From Otis tarda (Eukaryota > Chordata > Aves > Otidiformes > Otididae), in NCBI GenBank assembly GCA_026413225.1, contig CM048552.1, positions 62,697,001 through 62,761,000 on the forward strand: a stretch of 64,000 nucleotides of DNA, in the 5' to 3' direction. The position numbers were made by a program, and so were the translations under genes. This document shows positions 1 to 12,300 of this stretch, one piece after another. Every line of letters begins with the position of its first letter. The first letter of the stretch is position 1. Below the pieces are notes generated by a model. That model saw only the letters and a program-made list of their open reading frames with translations. It was not told where the DNA came from and made no database searches.

Positions 1-309
1 GAACCTCAAACATCATCTTCTGCTGATCTGGGGAAGTTCCCTGGCTTGCCTTCCCACCCAGTCTCCCAGTACGTCCCACCGCAGCCATCCATTGAAGAGG
101 CTCGGCAAACCATGCACTCGCTGCTGGATGATGCTTTTGCGCTGGTAGCTCCTAGCAGCCAAGCAGCCAATTCCGCGGCCGTCACACCACCTGGAGTCCC
201 TGCAGGACAGCCGGTAAACAACACTCCTGCTCGAGCAGGGAGGGAAACCACATGCACCCACTGGGGATCACCTTATGGTCCAACTCAGGCAGTAAACAAC
301 CCGTTTAAT
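1..309 (+). CDS. KIAA1549: KIAA1549 exon (partial at 5' edge)
   Basis: The frame is open from base 1 and ends AAT before the donor GTGAGT in phase 0. It contains the conserved [20 protein letters not shown] segment and a following Pro/Ala-rich linker. The true acceptor lies before the window. Confidence 0.9.
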
Positions 310-3300
310 GTGAGTGATGCAATTTAAAAGGCTTTTCTGGGCAGGTACTTAGCACCAGTTGAGCCATGGTCACTATTATTGTACCCTTGCCCCTGGGACT
401 TATCACAAATGTGGAACAGTTTCTGGAACCAGGAGAATTCAGAAGTGACCGTCACAAGATGGTGAACTTGCTTTTTAAGCCATTTGGATTCTTTTCCCTT
501 TTCCCATCCCAATCAGAAGAGAAGATAGGAGTTCTCCTCCTTTAGGATAACTTTCCTGTTCTTCTCAGTTATGATCTTTCACAGATCAGTCCTGTTATGT
601 CCGCGAGTAAAACTTTACTTTTTTAAATATATGTGCTAGTTCATATTTTGACAATGAAAAAATGATGTATTTCTCTTAAGTTGTATTTTTCAGCAGGCTA
701 TCCAAATGCTTTCACGAGGTGAGGGACAGGGGAGCAGTATGATGTTTTGCATTTTATGGAGCATTGAGACACATGGATATTCTTTTAGTTCATCTCAAGT
801 TCCACAACAATTTAGTAGAAGTTTCATAATGCCACTGGACTGCTGGGTCTGAGCCCCATGGTCTCTCTGCTGCAGTCCGATGCTGGTTGAGGTATAAAGA
901 GATTTACAAAGACAAAGCTTGGTTTGCTGAAAGTTTTAAGCTAAGTCGACATTGGAGCAGTCCTTCATCTTCTGCAAGTGAGAGAAAGCATTTTTGAAAG
1001 ATTTTTAAGTTAAGACTCTGATCATACAGAAGAGACTGATTGCCCACTGTAGCACTGATTCCCAGATCTCCTTGTGCTGCTGGATTTGTAAAACTGAGCT
1101 TTTATGGATGCAATCAAGTCACACATACAGGCCTAGTGATCTCTGCCATTCATCACTTAAAAGGCTAACAGTGGACTTCCCAGTTATGCATTTTGATTTT
1201 AACTTGGTTTTTTTTTCATTCTTTTGACAGAGATACGTGGAATTTGGAATGACTCCGCCAACAGCACCAGGTCTTCTACCAAGGTAGTTTTTCACTGATA
1301 GACGTATCATTTCTTATTTTGCTTGCAAGTCCTCCAGAGTTCTTACTGGCACTGGCGTATTATTATACAAAGTACTGTATAAATGAGAAGTAACAGGAGT
1401 CCAGATCCAGCCTGTGTAATTTATTTGTGTGGCACGAATGACATATGCATGCTGTATGGAATCCAAGCCTCCTTATAAAAGAAATGTTTCTAGCTCCTTG
1501 GATGTAGAGACACCCTTCCAAATAGAGTAAACCACTGAGTTCCAGCTTTTAGAGAGCCTGAAACAGTTACTCAGATGCATGTAATTTTCCCAATACTCCT
1601 GCTTTCATCTTGTTTCTGTAGCCTCAGGGCAATGCTCACTTGCAAAAGCTTGCAGATGACTAACAGATTGATTCTATTTTTAACCAAGTTGAGAACAAAT
1701 TACAGAGCATGGTGACCCTCACAGAGAAAGCCTGCCTTGCAGGCCTATTTTTATCAAACCAGAGGGGAAGAACAGATTTTCCATCTTCTCCTGGCCTTGT
1801 TGTGAGAGAAAACAGTTGTCCAGGTGACTGTTAATTCCATGTTTGCTGCCTGTGTTTTAACTACATGTGAAGTTGGACTCTTGAGTCATGGTAGCCGCTG
1901 TGGTCAGACTTGTTGCACCCTCTCCAAGCTGCTGCAGCCAAGGTGGTAAAAAGGTGGCCTTGTGCTGTGCTCTCATTACCTTCTTACAGCTCACCATGTG
2001 AGATTAAATCCCTCTGGTATCAATGTCATTCATTGGATTTCCCGCGAAGTCTTCACTGCCTTGGAAACTTGGTGGTAAAATGGATTTGAAGATCTTTCCT
2101 TTGTCCGTTGTTGTCTAACTCGATTTTGAAAGGACCAACTAGAAGAGGAGGAGTCTCTAAGCACATTTTCTTACGTAGGTCTTGACTGAAGTTGACAGTT
2201 TAAATGCGTGTGGAGCATACATGAAATGGCACACAGTACGACATGCAGTATATTTTTAGTAAATTAGATTACCTTGAAGACTATGAGCGTTGAGACTGCC
2301 AACACAAAGCATAACCAATTGTTTGTTACTGAGGATTTTCTCTTTGTTGGCTTGTTATGCATTCGGGGAAAATGGGATAAATTAATCATGAAAATGCTGT
2401 AACTCATGTCAATATACCTGAGCAAGATAGTCTCTTTGCAACATATTTTTTATTTGAAAGTTTATCAGCGTTTGACATAGGCACTCTGGATTTCTGGTTT
2501 TGTTTGGTGAGGAGGGGCCTAAGGTGGCAGCTTCTGTAGGAAACTGCTAGAAGTCGCTCCCCTTTGTTCAGTGGACTCGGCCGGGCCTAGGGCGGACCCG
2601 CTGCTGGCCAAGGCCAAGCTGATTAGTAGCAGAATGTCCTGTGATAACGCCTCTGCGATAACGTATTTAAGAAGGGGAAAACAGGAAAAAAAAAAAGAGA
2701 GAAGATGTGAAGCAGCTGAGTGGGGGCAGAGAGGGGGAGGCGCGAGCCTTGTGGGCCTTGCAGGCCTCACCCTCTGGCCTCTTGCCAGGCAGCTGACTGG
2801 GCCCAACTCGGCCCGGCCTGGCTGCAAGAAGTGGAGAGGAGATGAGAAGTGAATAAGATGTAAAAATGATCCTGAGAGGTGTCTGCCAGCCTGTTGTGAG
2901 GAGCGGCTGCAGACGCCAAGGTCAGTGAAGAAGGAGGGGGAGGAGTAACGCGGCTCCTGGCCAAGATTCCCCTGCAGCCTGTGGTGAAGACCATGGTGGA
3001 GCAGGTTGTCCCCCTGCAGCCCATGGAGGTCCATGGAGGGGCAGAGATTCACCTGCAGCCCGTGAAGGACCCCATGCCAGAGCAGGTGGAGGCCTGAAGG
3101 AGGCTGTGGCCTGTGGAGGGCCCGCTGGGGCAGCTGTTTTGGAGGGACTGCACCCCGTGGAAGAGATGACCCACGCCATAGCAATTTCACTAAGGACTGT
3201 GGCCTGTGGGAGGGACCCCACAATGGAGCAGGGGAGGAATGTGAGGAGTTCTTCCCCCAACGACGAAGTAGTGGCGTAAAACAACGCATAATGAACTGAC

Positions 3301-6300
3301 CGCAACCTCCATTCCCTCTTCCCCCCCCGTGCCGCTCAGGAGGGGAAGGTAGTAGAGATAATGTTAAGCTTGGGAAGAGGGAGGGGTGAGGAGGAGGTTA
3401 TCTTGTTCCCTGTCTCATTCTCCTGCTAGTTTTAGAAATAAATGAATAGTTTTCCCCAAGTCGAGTCTGTTTTGCCCATAATGGTAACTTTAAGGATTTC
3501 TCCCCATCCTTATCTCAAACCTCGAGCCATTTTCCTTATATCATCTCCCTCTATTCTCTCGGAGGGTGGGGGGAGTGAGAGAGAGACTGCGTAGTCTGGT
3601 CCCGATCGGGGCTGAACTATGACAGGTATCATTATTAATAGTGCTGACTCTGCCAGTGCCAGCAGATTAAGTTAACAATCTGCAAGGTTGTTGACCGTAA
3701 CAGGAAGAATTCCTTTACATTTTCATTAAAATAAAAGATTTCGTAAAGCTTGGTCAATAGAAAACAAGGAAAGAGTTTTCATGGTTGTGGAATGGGAGAT
3801 GTGCTCAAATTCAAAAGATAATCATAAAAAAAATGATGGAAAGAGTGCACCAATCAGAGGAAGGAAAAATAACCTGAGGTCAGTATGATTAGGTGGCGTG
3901 TATCAGTGTCATAGTCCATTGGCTTAAATGTCCAATGCATGGAACAATAGTTGGGTGACCGTACTGTTCCCTTCTCTCTACAAATGCAGTCAGCATCTTT
4001 AATGGGGTGGAACCAACTTGGGTAAAAGAAATTAAATGTAAAAGACCTAGGTCATGCAACAGCTAGGCAAACATAAAGGTACAATGAACAACTTTTACTA
4101 GAAAATGAATATTGCATCATGCAACAGAGATAGAAATACTAAGCCATAGTGGATTAGTGGTGTAAAATTGATTTTTGGGGTGGTACCTCCCCACTTAATG
4201 AATTAACTGGAGATCAATAATTTTTTTTAATTTGCAAAGATAAATTGAAGGCCAGGTCTCAGTCTGGAAATAGGAAAGCCTAGAGGCATAGAAAGCCCCT
4301 ATGATATAGATTCAGAGCTGTATCCCGGTTTTATACTCTTCTGTTGATCTCTGACTTTAAAGAGTAGCTATATCTGTCTATTATGAAGAAAATTGAGAAG
4401 AGAGGGTGATGGATTATTAAAGGTGCACTCTTCAAGTACAAAGCCATTAGCAATAAAGGATATACTTCCTGTCCTCTGAAGAATTGGCATAAAAATAATA
4501 CAATTCCAGTAACATTGGAAAAATATTTTCTTTAGACAACGTAAGAAAATGTAGTGATTTATCAGCTACAAGATTCCACCTCAACATTGCAGGCATAAAG
4601 TGCCAGATGATCACATCCTTTACCAGTTACAGTGATTAATGTAACAGAAGTTAAACATTACCTACCCATTCAGGCATTTATTTTAACTAGCTTATAAGTC
4701 TAGTTGGAGACTGTTTCCTCTGGATCTGCTGAGTGGATGGGTGGGATTGTATGCAGGGAAAGTAGGGAAATTCTGGCACTTCCACAGTGAGATTGTTGCA
4801 GCTTGAACCCCTTATACCTCCTCCATTTAGTACTGTATGTCAAATAGCTAGGACTTTAATTTACAATGACTTATTTGTGCTTTTTTAGACTATTTATTGT
4901 TAGGTCAGCTTTCTTTGCTATCTGGCTGTCATACAAAGGTGGTTAGTTTTCCAAATAAAGCACAAATCAAGAATAGCTTGAATTAGATCCAGTCATGGGA
5001 TTTTCCTGTAAAATAAAAGGGTCTAGAACAGAGGTCTTGGGGAATGGGATAGGTTGCAGTCCATAGCCTGGAAGGGCTTAGATGCTGCTGTGGTAAAACA
5101 CATATAAAACTCATTTCTAGTCCTCCCTTTCTGTAATTTCATGTGCCTTTCTTAGGATGTTTGTCTCACGTTGCTTCCTCTATACTCAGCAGTGAGAGGC
5201 TCCTGCAGAAAATGATTTAGTGAAGCTAATCTTTTGCTTTGAATGCCTCGTAAGGAGCGTGTCTCTTCTTTGATCATACCTGTAGTCTTAGAGAGACTAG
5301 CCTAATAACCTAAGAACCTGAAGTTTGGGCATCTACACCTCCACCATATTGACAGGAATTAATCAATCTTGGGAAACCCAGCTGCCATCAGTCTTTTAAA
5401 AGAAAATCTCTCCATGCCAGGGTTAAGATATGTTAATAGGAAGCATAGGAAAAGCAGCATTTCCATCTCCTTCTTTACTCCTTTCTGTGAATGAATTATA
5501 GGGTTTCTTTTACAAGTCCCATTACCTTGGCACAATTCATGAAGTTAAATTGAGACAGTTTCTGTTGTTAACTCTTTTCAGTAAATATGTAATGACTACC
5601 AGCGCTATCCTGAATTACAAGAATCATTAATTTTAGTGTATGTTGCATCTCTTCATACGTGCTAATGACAACTTTGAGTAGTTTGATGAATCTTAAAGAG
5701 CAAAGTTTTGAAAATTTCCTGAAAAATTATCAGAATGCTTGATGGAATAATAATTGTTCATGAAATACACGTCTAATGGAGTTTGTATGGTTCGATTTAG
5801 ACCAAAATCGTGTGCCCAGAAACTCTTGAGTAAGAGTCAGATTTGTTGTTGCCAAGGTAAGCAACTACATCACTAACTAAAGTCTTATTTTTCTGGTTTT
5901 TTTTTCATTGAAGATGCTTTTTTCCTCAAGAGGAAAACAAGGTCTGTGTTTTCCCTGCACTTTTTTCCCTGCATTGCGCGACTGCAACATCTGAAAAATA
6001 CTTCTGCGAAATTTTTTTAGGTTCTAATTCCTGTTCCTGTGCAATGCAGATCATGAAGAAGGAATATATTCCTCAGATGTAATTATTTTCTTTAACATTT
6101 AAGGTTAAAATGTATGTTAAAAGGCATCATAAAGAATTGTTCTGTGAAGTACACCTGCATTACTGTTTCTAGTTAGGCAGTTCACTTATTGTCACCTTGA
6201 ATCCTTACTTTTCCACAGGCAGAACTTTGGGCCAGGTTTTCTTCAATCTGCAGAGTTAATGCACCCAGACCAGCAGCCTCCTGAGGTTCAGTATTCCTCC

Positions 6301-9300
6301 AGAGGGATGTACTCTGAAGAAATGCCATCAGTGGCACGTCCACGACCAGTTGGAAGCACTGCAGGTACACTTCACTTAAGTTGAATATGTGCTAAAATAA
6401 CTGATCCTTTTCCGTATCTACTCTTACACTGAGGTCACCCTTAAGAGGTCATTCTCCTTCAGCTACTGCACTTGAAATGTGGTGCTTGTCTTCACTGCCA
6501 AAAAAAAAATGATCACAAAGTGAGGTTAACTTTAGACCCATAGGATCTTGCAGAGAAAGGCAGTGCTTTGCCACCTTTTTAGTACCTTACAAGCACTGGT
6601 TATCACACAGTGTATTTTCAGAAAAAAACATTTTCTAAGAATGGAAAATTACTTAATTGTTTTACAGCATACAGTGTGTGCGAACTTCCCACTGTCAACT
6701 ATTTCTTTTGTGCTAAATGAGCCGGCTGATGGATCCCAAATCAGCCTGCTAAGTAACACTTTAAAAATACTTTTCTGCATCTTTATTTCTCATTTATTTT
6801 ACTAGAAATGTATGCATGAAAGCAGAATCTTTTAGCTTCTGATGATATTATCTATTGCTGCTGTCTGATATGAAATAATTTTCCCTGATTTGGTTGTGAG
6901 ATAATTTCCATAGCACTCATCAATGCTATCATGAATAACGTTATAACATCACATGGCAATTAAGCAGCAAACACTGATTCTAAGAATAAAAGATTCTATT
7001 CTTATGCAAATGCCACAGTTAATTTTCTCCCAGATAAATGTTTTCTTCCTGCGGAGTAGAAAAAGACTGGAAATACAATCATATATGTGTTGAATGAATG
7101 AGAATGACAGGGATGTAGTGACTGTTACACTTTAATGATGATTATTTTATTGTCTGCGTCACACTATTCTCTAAATGTTCATGTACATTCTGCTTTAAAG
7201 TTTGGAGGCAATTCAGACTACTAGTTCCTGTCCTTGAACATAATTACGTGCAAATATCAAACTAATCAAATATTGAGAGTTTTTTGAGAGGAAAATATGA
7301 AAGTGACTGTCTATCACATAAATCATGCTGTTGTTTTTGTCTTTTCCTCCCTTTTTGTACATACACACACAGAATTTTCTCTTATGTATCTGAGCATTTG
7401 TTGAATGTGTTTCATTTCTAATGAATAAAAAAATATAATAATTGTAAAATAAATTTTGTTTCCCTCTGGGAGGAAATTCAGGAAAAAGGAAAGCGGGCAT
7501 GTTGTTACATGTCTCTTGCAATTAATGGTGGTGGCTGTCCTTGCACGTGTTTGAAAAAGCAGCGTGAGGGGAGGGAAAGGAGAAAGGAGGAGGTTAGCTT
7601 TCAGGCTGAAAGGAGATACAGTGTGTTCTGACCTTCTCGTTAGTCAACGACAGCATCGTTTAATATTTAACCACAAAGTAAAGCTGAAAGAACTCTTATA
7701 TAGTCGTTTATTTTATTCTTCTGAGAAATGGAATAGAAAGCAGTCTGGAGAGCTAGGATCTTGCCAGTGTGATGCAAATAAGGTGTACCACAGGAGTAAA
7801 TGTCTTCTCTTTGCTGCTACATGAAAGCTTTGCCAGGGCTTTCAGTAAACGCTGTTGGGAAAGGGCTGGCATATTTTTGGAATGAAGTGTAGATCATGTC
7901 TGAGATGCATGTATCTCAACCTCTTCTTTCAGTGCAGTAGCAATGAAAAGCATCACACTCAAGTGAACTGCACAAAATGCACATAACTTTTCCTTCTTTG
8001 TTCTACACTGACAACCTTCTTTCTGCTGTTTGTTTTTTTATTAATTGCACAGAAACAGAGCTCCACTTTCTTCTTCTCTCCTGCTTCCAACAAAGTTTTA
8101 TGTTGTCATTTGTCTGCCCTACAAACTTGACTGTGTATAAAGATGAAAAAACAATATTTGCTTTTAAGGTTCTCAGATACAGCACCTCACTCAGGTGGGA
8201 ATTGCTAGCAGGATCGGAGGTCAACAAGTGGAGATCCCCTCAGGCAGAGCAGGGCATGGCCAGCCGGGGGGGCCAGGGTGGCCCCAGTACCGTGGAGAGG
8301 ATGAATGTGCTAGGCGAGATGCAGTGAGTACTGTGTTACACATTTGCATAGTTTCCGAAGTAGTGATATGTTCGGGCATTTTTTTCCTGCATTACTGTTT
8401 GGAACTTTTTCCCCCTGAATACTTTCAGTTGCTTCTCTGACATTCTTTGCTTTGCTCTTCAAATCCTCGTTAGCTCTTCTAACTTTTGCTCGCTGTTCTT
8501 CCACCTTTGCTTCCCTCTAACTGCTTTCTCTCATTTTCCCCTAACTTTTTTTTTTTTTCCTCACTTGAGGCCTTCACCCATTAATTGCAGTTCACCCAGT
8601 TCTGCTTCTGAGCTCCAGCAGAGGTGGATACTGCTTTCCATTTTCTTCTTTGAGATATGCTTCTGTATTTTGAGATAATTGTACGTAGAAAACATTGAAT
8701 TAAATTATCCCAGACTACCATCCAACTATTTACTGGTATAGTTCTTTTGTCTTCTGTATCAGTGCACAGCAGCAGGAGTCAGGGCAACAGAATGAGATAC
8801 ATGCTTGCATGTAACAGTAGAGGTGTTTCTAAACGAGTTATTTTCCTCAGTCATCAGGATGTGGTAAATTAATATGTATTCATTTACCAGTATTGCCTAG
8901 GCAGCCACCTAAGTGATTTCATGTTCCTTGGCAGTGGTGCTTCTAGAGGTTGACGTTTCTGATTCAACCAGATGTGTGAGGTTGAAGGTAGTGTATGGCC
9001 TTGCCAGGAAGGATACAGTTGCCTACTACCAGTCAGTGTTTGATGTGCTTGCATCCTGGAGCAGACTGACCTGTGACAGCTTTATTGTAATACTCTTGAG
9101 AGCAACAACTTTATGCTCCTCCTTTTGCTCCTTTGCTTAAAGTATCATTTTTCTGGTTTCATCCTTGAGGAAGGAAGGGAGGATCTCCTTCTTTTGCATA
9201 CTTAGGGCAATGTGTGTTCACACTGCTTGAAGTTGCTTTGCAGTATTACATGATCTCAAAACGGCTTTGCTGAAATAAAATGCAAGAGGGTGGGCCTCGC

Positions 9301-12300
9301 CTTTAGATTCTGGTGAAACTGAGCTGCCACCACTCCAAATGAACTTGAGAGGAACGGCATAAAGCTTTTGAGAACTCATGTAAAGCTTTTGAGAATTGAG
9401 CACATTAGAGACAAACTGTACCAATACTATTCAGAAACTTTAACTGTCAGAGATGAAAGATGTGTTTGCCAATTTAACTTGCTGCCTGTGCTTGGAACTG
9501 GTATCTGAGTGCAAGAACATAATAGTTTCAGTTTACATCTAGAAGAGCACTTGCATGAGAGACCTTGATGTGTCTCCTGTTCCATTTTCAGAGGCATCTC
9601 TAGGTTGCTATTCATTGAACTGTCTTATAATTTGTCTTCCTTTTCTGAAAATGACTTTTCTTTTCTAGATCTATGGGCCTTTCCCTTCTATCCCCCAAGT
9701 GCATGTTCAGCTGTTACATTCTTAATATTTTATTACTTGAATTACTAACACATTACTGAAAATTCCATTACAGACCCATTATGAGATGCTATGCAAACAG
9801 TTGGTTTTGACATCAGTTACCTGCACAGCTTTCAAAGATTCATGGCCTAATACAATATGGTTTGGTTGCAGTTTGCACCTTCACTCTCCATTTCAGATGG
9901 CTACATGTCACCTCAATCCAGGTTGACTTTCTTTTAATTAAACAGTTTAAACACTTCCTTGGCTTTGACAGAAGTTCTTATTCACTGGCGGCTGCAGTTC
10001 ATATGTTACTGCAATGTGGAGTTTTTTCAGTTTGTTTGTTTTTGGTTTTGTCTTTTTTTTTAAATAAGAAAGCAAAGAAGGAGATCATGGACTAAAACTA
10101 TCTGAGTATGGTGTTATTTAGTTGTAGGAGAGCTCACCTAGTGCCTGCACTTTACTTTTCATATGAGGAATTCTTTCTTTTTTTTTCGCAAAGGATTATT
10201 CCCATGTAAAGAAAAGCATTATTAGATCAGCTCTCGTTTTGTAGTTTTCTTTAGTTAAATAATTACCTTCAGAGTTTGGATTCCTTCACTAGGACAGAGC
10301 TCTAAATTTGTCTTTCCCCCTTTTGGAAAGGATGATTTACTTAATGAGAGTCATGTTCTTTATGGTGCAGTATTGAGCTGATCCTTTGCAAACAGTCTTC
10401 CTGTTCCCTCATTCTAAGCAAGTTTCTAAAATTAAACTCTGTGTTTAGGAAGATTAGATCTAGAGTGTTCTTCTCACCTGTAGACTTGAGAGGGATCTGT
10501 GTTTGTGTTCCTGCAATGGCCGTTTTCCTCACAGTACCCTCACCTGTTGTTCCTGCAGTCAACACCTGATTTTCCGCTGGAATATGACCTCTCACTTGTA
10601 TCTCCTCACCCAAAGCCAGTGTGCAGGTTGCCATCAATTCACCTCGATTATCCATCTAGAAGATCTAGGCAGCCGTGATAATTACAGCATTTCCATAGCT
10701 GACACAAAATACAATACTGAGCAAGCGGTCATTTGAGCAGGAGAACAAATGAAGTCTGGTTTCTTACGGATGTGCAGTGTCTTGCATATCTCTACCTCCA
10801 TACCACCACCTGGCGTCACCTCCTATCCATCTGCAATCCCCTATAGCTCTCCACTGTTCTCCCAAGTCTTCGCCAGCTTTCCAGTGTTTCCCCCAAGACA
10901 CTCTTTTCTTTTTATTCTATTTTTATATTCCAGCTGCCCACTGTAGTGTCTCTAAACCATCTCACCATACTTCAAGTCGTCTCTCATGTCCCCTAGCTAT
11001 CCCCTGTGAGATACATGCTGGCTGACAGGTCCAGCTGAGCACAGCTAACCTCGCCTTTCTGCCACTCAGAAGCAGAATGAATGATAGAACAAATCAGGTT
11101 ACATCTAATTAGCTACCTATTTTTGTGAATTTTATAATATGTATCTGTTCATACCTATACATATATACATGTATGTGTGTGTATGTATTTATACATCCAG
11201 TTTAGTTGAAATTGGCCACAGAGTTCAACAATTACTAAATGGCAATTAACAAATTCAATGTGATCTCATGAATCTTCATTCCTTAAGGAGGAAGATTCAA
11301 TAAAGGTAGTTTTGTAGATTATTTTGTACTACTGTTAATTATACAGAAGTTTCTATACAAAAATGTATAATTTAGCAATACTATATAAAACTATATATTG
11401 TTACATATATAATATTATCTTGATATGCATTTCTGTTAGTAAAGGCATTTAGAAGTTAAAAAAAAAAAAAAAAGAAAAAATTCTTCCCACCTTTTTACTC
11501 TCTTTATTTTGCTGTTGTAGTTCAGTATAGGTTAGGTTTCTAACCAATCTGGTTTTGCAGGTTCTCAGATCTGTTTAATTCCTATGTTATATATGAGAAA
11601 TACATACTTTTGCAGAAATACACACTTTTGTTTTTCTGAGATATTTAAGAAAATGTTGATAGCCTTAATGTTAAAAGACAGTCACTGCAGTCATCAGATG
11701 TTCTTTCTAACTTCCCTTAAGAACCGTTCTTGCAGTGCCAGTTCAGTGCAGTACGAGATAGGCGCTGAATCACGTAATGCATTTTAATGTGAAGGTAACC
11801 TGAACATAATTTAGGTTGCTGTTAAGACTCATGTGTCAAGGAATGTTTGCTTTTAATATTTTTTATGGCATCTCTTTTCTGTAAACCCACAGAGTACTTG
11901 TCAGGTTTGCTAACTCTAGAACTGCACATATGAATTAGTTTCAGGTTTCACTGCCAAATGAATAATTCTGAACAATCAAGAAACCCATTCATTCCTTTCT
12001 AATACTAAAATCCCGTACCTTTTATAAGAAGTAAGACAGGATGTTACTTGGAAAACCTTCCTTACCTATCATTCTTCTGTTAAAGCCTCTTTTCCTCTTA
12101 ATCTCTCTCCCCAAATTAACTGTGTAAATTATGAGTGCTGTACATGAGCTGTGCAAGAGAGTCAGAATCTATTATTAGTTCTAGTTTATACAAAGTGGCT
12201 CAGATTTTATTCATTTATATTATGAGATATGTTTAGGAATGTACTTTTGTGCATTTTTGTGTTCCTTGCACACTGCTGCCACTCTAGGCCCCCCCGTATC

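Larger units (their letters stand above)
2490..3624 (+). mobile_element. Solo LTR, avian endogenous retrovirus family (copy 1)
   Basis: About 1135 bp, collinear with the reverse complements of 23092-24251 and 44418-45553. The sense direction is + because a TATTTAAG box lies near 2664 and an AATAAA at 3437-3442. The right end reads ...CTATGACA, equivalent to ACGACA in the other copies. The left end is worn (ATTTCTGG where copy 3 has TGTTCTGG). I see no target duplication, and no gag, pol or env coding sequence beside it. Long open frames on its antisense strand are treated as non-coding. From the 5-bp duplication of copy 2 an ERVL-type origin is likely, but the family name is inferred. Confidence 0.8.
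1284..6218. other. KIAA1549 intron with LTR insertion
   Basis: A 4.9-kb intron. The solo LTR at 2490-3624 is the only recognisable insertion. The remaining ~3.8 kb is AT-rich unique sequence with no exon that I can support. Confidence 0.6.

Noticed and set aside
8195..8440. Start of the KIAA1549 exon at the CACTCAG acceptor (8195)
   Set aside because: With the carried base it gives a stop after four codons, whereas 8169 keeps the frame and the conserved [16 protein letters not shown].
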